The notes under the pieces: generated by a model
What the model saw: the letters and a program-made list of their open reading frames with translations, nothing else
Database searches by the model: none
What the model was told of the DNA's origin: nothing
From: Linum tenue
Lineage: Eukaryota > Streptophyta > Magnoliopsida > Malpighiales > Linaceae
Assembly: GCA_946122785.1 (NCBI GenBank)
Contig: CAMGYJ010000010.1
Coordinates: 46,397,134 to 46,461,133, forward strand
DNA length: 64,000 bases
Direction: 5' to 3'
Made by a program: the position numbers and the translations under genes
Part shown: in pieces, positions 11,820-22,485 of the stretch
Layout of the letters: each line of letters begins with the position of its first letter
Position numbering within the stretch: position 1 is the stretch's first letter

Positions 11820-12783
11820 CAGGCCCGGCCCAGACCCTGTGCTGGTCTGACCCACAGCACAGGGCCTCAAATTTTGGGGGCCTCATAATATATAACATTG
11901 AAGCGGAGGCCCATCCAAACTGTGTCTCATATAATCTCATATGCTACACCTTTGGCTGGCGAGGCCCACAACCTCATAATTCACTGGGCCTCATATAATC
12001 CCAACACCTTTAACTGGCGGCTCACATTGAGACCTTATAATCCATTAGGGTGGACGTAGCTGGCACCTCTTGGGCTGGCAAGGCCCAACCCCTTAACCAG
12101 GCGGAACCACAAAAAAACCACAAGGATTAGGAATCGAACCATGGATCTCCTTTCCATTAAAAAGAGACTCAACCGTTAAGCTAGAGGTTGTTTGATGAAT
12201 TTAAATTAACAGGTAGAGCATTTAAAGCATTTCTTCTTCTCTTTCTCTAAAATTTCTCGCCTCCCCAAAAACATCCAACGCCTAAATATTAATTATTCGC
12301 ACCCAATTCTAATTAACTCCTAATCAATGACAATCCCTACTATCCGGGCTCCTAATGAATTTGTTTTCAAGTTCTAACCTTTTTTTTCTTTAGCAGGGAA
12401 CTTAATATTGATTGGAAATTTGGAATAATTAATCTTTGGTTATAATTTTTAATCATGTATGAAATATTGCACTCAACAAATTTGGTTAGTAAGCATTTAG
12501 AGTCCAAAGATATACTTATTGATGATGCTATTTTAGAAATAGATGGTTTGATTTTGTTTTTCAAAAGATATAGAGAAGATGGAAGGGGTAATAAAGAATT
12601 TTATTTCAAATAATACTAGATGATTGTTACTTTTTGAACAATAATAGATAATATTATTACTTTTGTAATTATTTTTTGTACTTATGTAATTTTTATTATT
12701 ATTTAATAAATTTGTGAGGAAAAATTTTAGGGCCACATTTTAAATTATCGAACAGGGCCTCCGAATATCATGGGACGGCCCTG
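11820..12783 (+). mobile_element. Decayed hAT transposon with 8-bp TSD
   Basis: The ends are CAGGCCCGGCCC at 11820 and the near complement GGGACGGCCCTG at 12783. They are flanked by the 8-bp direct repeat attctact (11812-11819 and 12784-12791), as expected for hAT. A plus-strand piece around 12450-12612 reads LESKDILIDDAILEIDGLILFFKRYREDG, which resembles the FFK.YRE region of plant hAT transposases of the TTF zinc-finger type. The remainder is degenerate. The interior carries a tRNA-like (SINE) remnant at about 12115-12192. Confidence 0.75.
12115..12192 (-). repeat. tRNA-derived SINE remnant
   Basis: Read on the minus strand, this has a polymerase III A-box-like stretch (tagcttaacggttgag) and, about 35 nt later, a B-box-like GGTTCGATTCC. 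That spacing suits a tRNA-derived head. The acceptor stem does not pair convincingly, so it is not a functional tRNA gene. It sits inside the hAT element. Confidence 0.5.
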
Positions 12784-13083
12784 ATTCTACTCTTGGGTTC
12801 AGTGGTGTGATGCTCATCAAGCTTTACTCTTTTCAAGACTAGAATAAGTGCACAAGACAAATGGTAACTGCTATTGTGTTTTCCCCTCTGTTTATTCCGT
12901 TGGTGCTTCAATGGTTTATTTTCAGTTCAGATTCTCGATGATTACACAAATAATGTTTTCTTATTGTCCTTTTTACTGACAATGATTCCTCTGTGTGCTG
13001 CAAGTCTTCTTGCATCCTTGCATTCTCTTTGAAATTTCAATAGACAGGGTTGTTGGCTTTGGCATTAGGAATAGACATTTTTT

Positions 13084-14337
13084 GGGTTAATTGCATGGTT
13101 GGTCACTGAGATTACAAAAAACGTTCATGTTTGATCACTGAAAATATTTAAATCCAATATTGGTCACTAAAATTAGTTAAATGGTTCAAGTTTGGTCACT
13201 CACTGTCCAACTCCGTTAAATATGTCTGATGTGGCAGTCAACCCTCAAAATTGACCGTTAACTCGGTGACGTGACAATTAAAAAATAATAAATAAAATAA
13301 ATTTTAATCTTCTACCATTTCCAACTCATTTTCACAATAAAATAAAATAAAATTAAAAAAATTTATTATAATCACAAATTGAAAGAGTAGCTTCCTCCTC
13401 CGCCACCAGCCCACCACATCCCTTCCCGCAATCCCCTCCGGAAACATAGAAAAAAAGAGGATAAAAAATGGCTTCTGGGTTCCCCGGCGGAGGAGGAATC
13501 GGCGGCAGTTCAGATTTCAGAAATGCCCCTTTCTCTATTCAGATTTCAGAAATGGAGCAGAGAGCGTAGCCCACCACCACGCTGCTCGTCGCGAGCTGCT
13601 TCGTCGACTCGGGTCGAATTGCAGACATCTTTTTTCACTGGTGGGATTCTCACTTACCCTTTTCTCTGTTCCCGGGAAAACAAGCAAAACCCTTGAACCA
13701 GAGGTATAAAAGGAAGAACAAGTAGTATACTAATTACCCAGACAGTGACGGATTTGGACTAGAACCCAGATTCAGAAATGCCCCCAATCGATCTCCAGGG
13801 ACGGGATTGACGGAGAAAATGTCCAGCGGGCAAGTGAACCGGGTGGGATCCGAGAGGGAGATCCCGAATCGAGGGAAAAACAGGGGAAGAGGAGTCGAAT
13901 CAGTAACCCGCAATAAATGGATGGAGAAAATGAAGGATTGATTTTGGGAAGTTGATTTGATTGGCTGATAGAGCTGAGGTCACTGCGCGGAAGAACTAAA
14001 GAGTAAATGCGGACAAAGGAAGATTTTAGAGGAGACGCAAGAATTGTGATTATAATATTTTTTTATTTTTTTATTTCACTTTATTGTGAAAATGAGTTGG
14101 AAATGGTAGAAGATTCAAATTTATTTTATTTATTATTTTTTAATTGCCACGTCACCGAGTTAACGGTCAACTTTGAGGGTTGACTGCCACATCAGACATA
14201 TTTAACGGAGTTGGCCGGAGAGTGACCAAACTTGAACCATTTAACTAATTTGAGTGACCAAGATTGGTTTTATATATTTTCAGTGACCAAACATGAACGT
14301 TTTTTATAATCTCAGTGACCAACCATGCAATTAACCC
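13084..14337. mobile_element. Non-autonomous long-TIR MULE with 10-bp TSD
   Basis: The terminal inverted repeats are about 290 bp. The left arm begins GGGTTAATTGCATGGTTGG at 13084, and the right arm is its near complement ending at 14337. Both sides are flanked by gacatttttt (13074-13083 and 14338-14347). Long TIRs with a 9-11-bp TSD are the hallmark of Mutator-like elements. The GC-richer core (about 13390-13990) has no transposase. It may be captured host DNA of unknown origin: it includes an ATG with a Gly-rich opening and a Kozak-like context, but no long frame. Confidence 0.85.
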
Positions 14338-14744
14338 GACATTTTTTGGTACCTATCAAGTTCATCAGTCTAGGAGGAGTGTGATTGCTTTTTGTGAAAT
14401 TAGTATCCAAACTGCAGTTCCCATTTGATCACTTGACTATGTCCTGTTTCTTGCTCATGTTATTCTTGCTTGCTTAATCGATCTATTGATGATGCTTGAC
14501 TGTTTAGCTTCTGTATAAAACGATGAGTACACATACATAGAGGTCGGTTGGCTAAGATTTTTCTTCCTATCCAAGCTACTGTTCCATTTCAGTAAACATG
14601 CACCCGTTTATGATTTTTGACATCTACGTGGTTCAGTTCTCCTATCTTATTACTTGGAGTATTTATTTTAGAAAGTCTAATTATGTATTTTCTGTTAGGA
14701 TTAGTAATGTGTGTGTGGAGTAAGCAAAAAAGAAGGCTATAAAC

Positions 14745-15020
14745 ACTTTTGATATAGGGAGGGTTCGATTTGTAGATTGTATTAGCATTTTTTATTTGGG
14801 AAATTGTGAATATGTAATAAAACCATGAAATCTTCTATTATCTCATGTTTAACTAATGCTTGGGGCGGGAAATTGAACACTTATACTTGATTATCTTTTG
14901 GCAGTAGCACTGAAATGTCCAAAACTGAAGTTTTGCGTATGTTGCTATTGCTTTGAATCATTAAGTAAATTTAGTGGCCATTTTGGAACCTCGGTGTATT
15001 ATGAAAATGTATATTAAGAT
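14745..15020. repeat. Dispersed duplication, copy A
   Basis: This segment begins near gggagggttcgatttgtaga and ends near cctcggtgtattat. It is repeated with moderate divergence at 16565-16958. No coding frame is conserved between the copies, so it is more likely intronic or transposon sequence than an exon. Confidence 0.6.
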
Positions 15021-15281
15021 TGTATTGAGATTATGTTAGGGTTTCTTCTTCGATTATCTATGGTTTGCAAGTGATTTAAAGTTCAGGTTGTAATACCATG
15101 GTGATTAGTGATTACGTTCTCCGAAGAACTTCTGTATGATTACTAAACATATCTTTTTGTGCCTTTCATTTCCAGGATATCTAATTAGTTATTCCTTTCC
15201 TTTCATTGCACTTGGATATCTGCTCGAAGGCAGGAATGGTTGAGTGTCCACCCTAGCATCTTTAATTTCCATAGGAGAAAC

Positions 15282-15921
15282 CATTGCAGTCAAAAGCGCG
15301 ATTCTATATAGAAGCGGAAAAGGGGTAAAATCGTAAAGAGTAGAATTAATGCATAAAAGCATAAGTTTTTTACGCATACTGTAAAATAACTACAAATATG
15401 GTTAAGTACGACATATACTATGTAAAAGATGAGTGCAGAAAATTTGGATAAGTTAATAAATATATACAATTCATGTCTAAAGTAGAGCAACTTATAGCCT
15501 CTAAATAATAAGTTCATAAACATAAATTTTAACAATAAGCCACTTTCTCCTCTATGCTAATGAATTTGGGAAGATCCTAGGTGGTGAATTAGATTACTCT
15601 ATTGAAACTGAGGATGCATCCAAGAACCTGGTATGCATATTTTAATCTCAAAAGTATCTTATTTTTGGCAATTTACCTTCAAATATTTACTTTGTATAAT
15701 TAATTTCACAAAAAGAATACTCATTTAGTAAACTAAAAGCGTAAAATCGTAAAGCGATTTGGTTACCTAGAAGCGTAAAAGTGTAAGGTTTTAAGCTTTA
15801 AAGCGCAATTTAGTCCGATTTTACACATTTAAGTTTTTATATGGAAACAAATACGTTTTGGTGATCTAGAAGCGTAAAACCGTAAGCTTTTAAGTCTTAA
15901 AACGCGATTTTAACTGCATTG
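15282..15921. mobile_element. hAT-type MITE with 8-bp TSD
   Basis: The ends are CATTGCAGTCAAAAGCGCG at 15282 and the imperfect complement finishing TTTTAACTGCATTG at 15921. They are flanked by ggagaaac (15274-15281 and 15922-15929). The interior repeats aagcgtaaaa/ttttacgctt motifs and is AT-rich without coding capacity. A related sequence, probably a decayed copy, is seen near 44600-44640. Confidence 0.75.
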
Positions 15922-16564
15922 GGAGAAACTGATTAGATAGATCGGCAAAGGTTAGTCACCCTCCTCTATGGCTCCATCCAGTCTCTTTTCTTCCTCTCCC
16001 TATTTCATGTTGTCTATCCAGGTACTATTTTGTGGTTTAACAATTAGAGGATGAAACAACAGGTAATGGAGCCGGTTGTTTGTTTGAAAAGTATTCAATT
16101 GAGTTCTTGATGTGCTGGCTTTTAGGTGATGGTTGGTTGAGATACTAGAATCATATAAAGACCTTAGGAAAAAATAGCGTGTATAATTCATATGATTTAC
16201 ACGGTATGTCACGACTGGTATTGGCAAAGGTAAATATGCATACAAATGTCACTGTTGTGAAAGTGCATTGCTTAGCACTGCCTATTACCTCACCAGAAGG
16301 AATCGAATGGTAGGAGAACAACATATTAAGAGGTGATGAGTTGAGGCTTCTTAGTCAATGGATTATGGGATACATTGGTTTATGTATAACTTTATCTGTT
16401 TGATTTGTGTCGCAGATTTCCGTAAATTTCATACTGAGATTGCTCATCAACTGCTTCATTATCGCATCTCCGTAATAATTTTTATTGCTGGTCGCTGTTT
16501 TCCCAGTACGTGCATCTCTATGGGGAAAATGAGAGCACTCGGTGGTCTCATGGACATCTTGAGC

Positions 16565-16958
16565 TTTTGATTTAGGGAGGGTTCGATTTGTAGATTTTAT
16601 AAGCATTTTTTGTTTGGGAAGTTAAGAATGTGTAATAGAACCATGAAATTTTGTATTATTTTACGTTTGACTAATGCTTAGGTTGGGAAATGGAAGACTT
16701 TTACTTTGATTGTCTTTTGCAAAAAGCGTTGAAATGTCCAAAACTTAAGTTTTGCAAATGCTGCCATTGCTTTGAAGTTTGAATCATCAAGCAAGTTCAG
16801 TGGCCAATTGAAACCTCGGTGTATTATATAAATGTGTATTTTGCAAAAAGCGCTGAAATGTCCAAAACTTAAGTTTTGCAAATGCTGCCATTGCTTTGAA
16901 TCATCAAGCAAGTTCAGTGGCCAATTGAAACCTTGGTGTATTATATAAATGTGTATTC
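16565..16958. repeat. Dispersed duplication, copy B, with internal tandem doubling
   Basis: This is homologous to 14745-15020. In addition, a unit of about 115 bp is present twice in tandem here (about 16722-16838 and 16839-16958), beginning ttttgcaaaaagcg and ending near gtgtattatataaatgtg. The first unit has an extra gtttgaa. The high similarity of the tandem pair shows that the doubling is younger than the dispersed duplication. Confidence 0.65.
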
Positions 16959-17248
16959 AGATTATGTTCATGCTAAGAATGTGTGGAATTTAAAATTTCA
17001 TTGTTAGAAAACATAAAAGAATGTTTGGGTTTTAAAAGTTCCAAATCACAGATTACACATAGAGTGAACTATTGATACTAAGGTTTACCAAGTAGATATC
17101 ATTTTCTATGTATTCTAAATCAAGCTTTTTTACTACTTGCGTGGTCTACCTACATCAACTTAAATAATGTATATTCTGTAATATACATAAATATATTGAG
17201 AATACAATGTTTAGAATCGAAGATTACAAATAATGCCTTACATTTTAC

Positions 17249-17950
17249 TAGGGATGGCAACAAAACCCGAACCCACGGGTACCCACCCGATCCAATTAGG
17301 TCAACGCGGGTAAAATCCGTGTTGACGGGTTTTGGGCGGGTTTGGGTTTAAACCCGTTCACTATTCACCGGGTTGGGTTTGGATTTAGGTAAACCGACCC
17401 ATGGATACCCGCCCACAACAATATAATTGATTTTCTCGGTATATTTAATATTCTAAACAACTAATCTTATTTATGTTTGTGGAGACATGTCTAATTTTTT
17501 CATTCTAATTGTGTAGAATGAAGTTGATGTTATCGAGTGGTGAGTGAAGAAACTTAATTGAAAGGAAGAAGGTTTCAATTAATCATGTTATTTATGGATA
17601 ATTAGTGATTTGCTTCAATTTTCATGAGTTTTCTAGATTGGTGGTGAACAATTTGTATAGTTAATTTGTGATTTGCTTGAATTTTCTAGAATGGTGTTTT
17701 ATATATAGATAATTTGTAGTGAGAGATTGATATTTGACTTTAATTTTGATAGGAACTTGTTATTATAAATTTTTTACGACAAAAACCCGTGGGTACCCAT
17801 GAACCCGCGGATACCTAACCGGTTGGGTTTGGTTTGAGTTTTTCAAACCAAGTGGGTTTTACCCCTGATTTTTTCATGAATTAACCCATGAGTTTGGATT
17901 TGGATTTGGCAAAACCCGACCCGACCCAACCCGACTCATTGCTATTGCTA
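17249..17950. mobile_element. hAT-type MITE with 8-bp TSD
   Basis: It begins TAGGGATGGCAA and ends TTGCTATTGCTA (imperfect inverted ends) and is flanked by cattttac at 17241-17248 and 17951-17958. Subterminal regions are packed with CCCG/GGGT words (acccgacccgacc, gggtacccacc) on both sides of an AT-rich centre. There is no coding capacity. Confidence 0.75.
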
Positions 17951-18453
17951 CATTTTACGCCTCCCAGCGCAGAATTATTATTATCTTATCGTCCAAACAA
18001 CCGGGGAAATCAATATTAATATATGGAGACAAAATAAAAAAGGAAAGTGGAGAAGATAATTGTGGAATTAATCATTAATTCTATTTCTATACTATAGCAC
18101 AGGTGGCATTGGGCTGAGGTGGTGTACGGCTGAATGATGGGGTCTCACGTGAAGTAAAAAATTATTAAACAATGGAAGCAACGGCCAAATACGATAGCCA
18201 ATGAGCGAAGGACAATATAAATTGATATAATTTAACCCCAAAAAATAAAAGCAGCTGGCACCCAATATCCATCCTACGGACTGTGAGCCGTATGATTGGA
18301 ATTCTTCCAATGACTGTCGTTGCTTAAATCCTTGAAACCCTAATGGAATATATGTCGGCTCCATCTACCTCTACTCTAAATCGTGACAGATCGAAAAGCA
18401 AAATCACAGCCCCTTGAAAAACAAAACCAAAAAAAAGGCTCAATCCAATCCAC

Positions 18454-19130
18454 CATGGATCACCTCTGGTACTACAGTGCCACCTCCAGCACACTTGCGG
18501 GCGTTTCATTTTTCTGCCTCTGATACGGACTTCGCCATCAAGCACGGGATAGCAGATGTGAAGGAGCATTGCGCTGAAGCTATGTACGCCGTGTTTGCTC
18601 TCTCTGCAATGCTGATCCCCTGCATTGACAGCAACTTCCCTCACGTCACTCACACCTACAACGGCTGGTACTTCGAAAGCTACGAGGGTATCTGCACCCA
18701 GTCTTCCTTGAGGGTCATGGCCTTCGTCTGGTTCAAGAAGCAGCCGACCTGGTACATGGGTTCGGTGGCCACCCTGGTCACCTGCGGCATGGCGTTCGCC
18801 GGGGTCGTCTGGTTCGAGGAGAACTCTCTGGCGGGCCTCTTCGTCCACATCAGCCTTCTCTTCTACATATTCTTCCTCCAGAGGATGCTTCTGGCGGCAT
18901 ACGATTTTGGATTGTTCGACGGGATGGTGGCCTGCCTCTTTGGCAAGATAGTGAGCATCAGGAACGAGGAGGCCAAGTGGGCTAATGTTGCCATGGGGAT
19001 TTTGACGGCCACTGTGCTGCTGAGGGATTTTTTGCTCAAGGTGGTGGAGCCAAAGCTGAGGGAGAAAGTCTGTAAGAGGCAGCAGAGCTGGAGAAGGAGA
19101 AACGCCGCTGCTGCCGATGAGGATGAGTAG
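18454..19130 (+). CDS. Unrecognised multi-pass membrane protein, probable 5' frameshift
   Basis: The long frame from about 18520 to the TAG at 19128-19130 encodes a basic-ended protein with about four hydrophobic segments: AMYAVFALSAMLIPCI, GSVATLVTCGMAFAGVVWF, GLFVHISLLFYIFFLQRMLL and VAMGILTATVLLRDFLL. It ends in a basic then acidic tail (KRQQSWRRRN...DEDE). This frame has no ATG at its head; its first Met is in AEAMYAVF. An ATG in good context (caccATGg, 18454) opens MDHLWYYSATSSTLAGVSFF in the next frame and stops at a TGA near 18520, exactly where the long frame becomes protein-like. A one-base indel or sequencing error in the T-rich stretch near 18510-18520 would join them. I do not recognise the family and cannot tell gene from pseudogene. 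Confidence 0.5.
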
Positions 19131-20307
19131 CAAGATTCAGGCGGCGGCGGCAGCGTTGGCTTGGTGGTGGCGGAGGACTAGTGTTCTGCTTTTGTTTTTC
19201 TTTATTATATTATAAAATATTATATATATGTAAAAGAAAACAGAAAGGTGTAAGTAGAATTAGCGGAAAAGGAAATGTGTAAGAACAGAAAGGTAACGTT
19301 GACTAAAGACTAATTAGTAATGACAAATGAGAAATGACTTGTTAATTTGTATTTCGTTCTGCATTCAATTCTCTCTCTCTCTCCCGTCTTTCGTGGGTTT
19401 CTCTGTAGTCTGTGGTCATTGGGGCTCACCACATCACCCATCCCACCTGGTTCTCTGTACCAATAAGAACCTACCACGTGTACAGTTATTTCATTTATAA
19501 TTTTCAGCTTTATCTTTCCTTTCATTCTTCTTTTACCCTTCGTCTTCCTCGTTCAATCCACATCTCCTTTTGCTTTTTTTAACCAATCCTCCATCTCTGG
19601 TACTATGTTCTATCCTCTCTCGTCTAGTTCTAAAATCAATTAATAAGATAATAGTCTTTCCTTCTGAACGTTCGCTCTATCTTATTCTCAAAAAAAAAAA
19701 AAAAAAACGTTCGCTCTATCTGCCAGTTCTTCGCTCAGCCGAAGCTTCTATTTTAAGTGGAATTGCTCCGACGCCGAGAGGAATCATTCCGTCAACGGAG
19801 AATCGTTTTTTGTTTCCGGTGCGATTGAGTCGGTGTCAAGGGGAATCCTTCCGTCGATGATGAAATAGGCTTCGTTGATTTATATCAACAGAGGAAAAAG
19901 GGATCGATGAGGACTGGGATTAGATTGGAAATCACAAATCAGGCCTGCGTAACCGATGAAAAAATTAACTTTCTTTTTTATTCCATCCATTCTTTGCAAT
20001 CTCCGTTTGTGCAGAGTTTCAGAAAAGTAGAAAGAGTTACAGCAAACACTTGAATCTAGATCTACAAATCGAACCCTTTTCGTTCCATGTAACCAGGCAA
20101 AGAAATAGAGTTACAAAAAAATGCTTTGGAAAACGGCACAATCACTCTCAATTTCTCTTTTTCGATCATGACATCGCCATAGATTAGAAATATAAGGTGG
20201 AATCTCCATGACAGAGTTCTAATTTTTGGCGTAATAAAACAATACTGCAGGGGAGAGATATGGTGAGATGAGAGCACGGTGTAAATCATATTAAAAAAAG
20301 GAAAGAA
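19131..20307. other. 3' flank and non-coding spacer
   Basis: Contains a CT microsatellite near 19370-19383 and an A-run near 19690-19707. Open frames here have no recognisable domain. Confidence 0.4.
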
Positions 20308-20563
20308 GCAAGGTTGTCAACCCGCGGGTTGATCCGGATCCGGTCGAGTTAGTGGGTCAAGGGTTGATGGGTCAACTGTTTTAGCCCGGTTTGGTCCGGA
20401 AATATAGAAAGAGTCATTATATTGTACTTATCCTCATAAATTATATAAAATCTTATCTAACATATGAGTTATAACATATAATATTATACCAAAATAACAT
20501 ACCGTACTTAGATCCCACATATAGTGAATATTCACACACACTTATACAACATAAATATTCAAG
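20308..20563. repeat. One end of a GC-word repeat element
   Basis: The segment opens caaggttgtcaacccgcggg and continues with repeated gggtcaa/gtccgga words. This resembles the subterminal style of the 17249-17950 element. The opposite end is not seen, and a palindromic MITE follows directly, so the copy is probably truncated. Confidence 0.4.
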
Positions 20564-20870
20564 AGAAATTTTACAATGCTATATAGTATTGGTGCTATAG
20601 GTTTTTGCCTTTATGGTACAACTTAAAATTGTACATTTACGTTATGGTACAACTTTAGATTGTACCTATACTTTTTGTACAAATTCTTTTATGGTACAAC
20701 TTGAACTTGTACCTTTATGTGATGGTACAACTTCAAGTTGTAAAGTTGTACCATAACATAATGATATAAATTCCTTTATGGTACAACCTAAACTTATACA
20801 TTTAATGTTATGGTACAACTTTGAGTTGTACATTAAAGCACCAATGCTATATAGCATAGTAGAAGTGCTC
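20564..20870. mobile_element. Palindrome-rich MITE, copy 2
   Basis: This is the reverse complement of the 8923-9231 element over almost its full length, with the same tgctatata...attggtgct ends and the same internal TGGTACAACTT/AAGTTGTACCA units. No clear target duplication is left. It lies about 80 bp past the stop of the PPR gene and so could fall in that gene's 3' UTR. Confidence 0.75.
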
Positions 20871-20953
20871 CATCGCATATACCTACTACTACAACAGTAC
20901 AACTGCCTACGGCTAGGGGAAGACTGCATTCAACAGCTTCTAGAACGCGGGGT

Positions 20954-22385
20954 TTACCTTGTCTTGCTTGCTGCTGCATATACACGCTCCACCCTTGTGC
21001 ATATTTTGCTGCTCAATCGGTTCAGTCGCTTCAAGCTAGTGCAGAACCTTTCCATGCCATCCACATCTCGCCCTTCTTCCAACTGCTTTAGCAGCTTATT
21101 CAACGTTTGAGTCTTAGGAAACCATCTCTCTTTCCCGGCATTGGCAAAGGAAGCACTGGTCTCCAGGCACTTCAAAGCCTCGTCTACTTGATTCCCCTTC
21201 AAGAAAATGTTCATGTACAAGTCCAATGTCTTCAAGTTAGGTTCAGTTCCCCTACTCAGCACACTCTGTTGCACTGACCTCGCTTCAGCTACCATCCCTT
21301 GCCTCAGATAGAAATCCAATGCAACGTTCACTATTCGGATATCATGCACCGAACAGCTCGCTTCCCACTCGTCGTAACAAGCCTTCAACGAGTCCGGTTC
21401 TTTCAGCCTCGAAAGAGCTGAAACCATGGCCAGATAGCTCGCATTGCTCACCTTAGCCTTTTTCTTATTCGACTTCAAGGCATCCCACACTCTGTGCACA
21501 CTCGATGAATCAGAGAGGCGCCCATACAAGCTGATCAGCGTGTGGAAGGCCTCGTCATCTGGTGGATCACCCATTTTCTCCAACTCGACGAGCACAACAC
21601 ATGCATCCTCATGACGCCCTGCATTGACATAGATGGTAGCTAAGTGTCCAATCGTAAACCAGTCATGTTTCACACCTTTTGAAGCCATCCTTTTGATCAC
21701 TCCTTCCACGGATCTCGTGTCCTTCAACAAAGCATAGCTACTCATCAGCTTGTTCCAGGTGTATGTATCAACGGCAATGTTCTTCTCCTCCATTTCTCGT
21801 ACCAACATTGGCACTTTCTCCTGCTGACCAACTTTCAAGTAGAGATGCATAAGGTTGTTGTAGTTAAGCGGATTCGGAGCAAGGAGAAGCCCCAATTCAT
21901 TCATCTCATCAAAGATTTGTTCAGCATTCCTCACCATACGTTCCCTGCAGTAGCAGCTCAGAAGGGATCCATAGGTTTTGTGCGTCTTTTCGGACGAATC
22001 CAGTCCACGAAAGTACTCTTCTGCTGCAGCAATTCCTCGTGTTCTAGCTAGAAGATCTATGTAAACAGCGTGGTCGGCATTGTTCAACGAGTTATTCTGG
22101 TTTATACCCCACCATTCATACAACTGCAGTTCAATGAACCATAAGTTCTAGAATCCCACCACCAAGGTTCTATCAAAATGGCAACTGGGCATAACTGAAC
22201 AATCCTAAGAGTTAAATAAAGGGCAAAATTTTCTTCACCTGTAAAGCGTGATGGTACTTCTTGAACTTGCGCAGCTGGTTCGCGTACTTGGCAATGTGGC
22301 CTCTCTTCACCGATTTCCCTTCTCTAACCCATTCGTCCAGCAAGTTCCCAACTCGGCTTCCTTCGTCCCTCTCTCCGAAGCCCGC
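20954..22385 (-). CDS. P-class pentatricopeptide repeat protein, 5' end in gap
   Basis: Two exons are visible. Exon 1 (22239-22385) encodes RVGNLLDEWVREGKSVKRGH...KYHHALQ and ends at CAG|GTGAAG. Exon 2 (20954-22134) starts after ctgcag with LYEWWGINQNN and ends AAASKTR. The product has about ten 35-residue helical repeats with P-class features, for example TYGSLLSCYCRERMVRNAEQ, NYNNLMHLYLKVGQQEKV, TYTWNKLMSSYALLKDTRSV and FTIGHLATIYVNAGRHEDAC. The RVG..L..WV..G opening and the spacing match the short plant PPR family typified by Arabidopsis At1g02370/At4g01990, predicted to be mitochondrial. P-class PPR proteins bind organellar RNA. The targeting peptide and start codon are lost in the N-run at 22386. 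Confidence 0.88.
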
Positions 22386-22485
22386 NNNNNNNNNNNNNNN
22401 NNNNNNNNNNNNNNNNNNNNNNNNNNNNNNNNNNNNNNNNNNNNNNNNNNNNNNNNNNNNNNNNNNNNNNNNNNNNNNNNNNNNN
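22386..22485. other. Assembly gap of 100 N
   Basis: Exactly 100 N, the conventional length for a gap of unknown size. It removes the 5' ends of both flanking genes and whatever promoter they share. Confidence 0.95.

Noticed and set aside
12115..12192. A functional tRNA gene on the minus strand
   Set aside because: A- and B-box-like words are present but no full cloverleaf with paired acceptor and anticodon stems can be drawn. A SINE relic fits better.
16358..16570. A plus-strand exon following a cag at about 16416 as a continuation of the HisRS fragment
   Set aside because: The translation (DFRKFHTEIAHQLLHYRI...) does not match any part of histidyl-tRNA synthetase that I know, and no matching donor phase was found.
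18324..19133. A 269-codon minus-strand open frame opposite the membrane-protein gene
   Set aside because: It mirrors the plus-strand gene, whose hydrophobic segments and codon pattern are protein-like. The minus product is a His/Glu/Pro-rich jumble without a domain.
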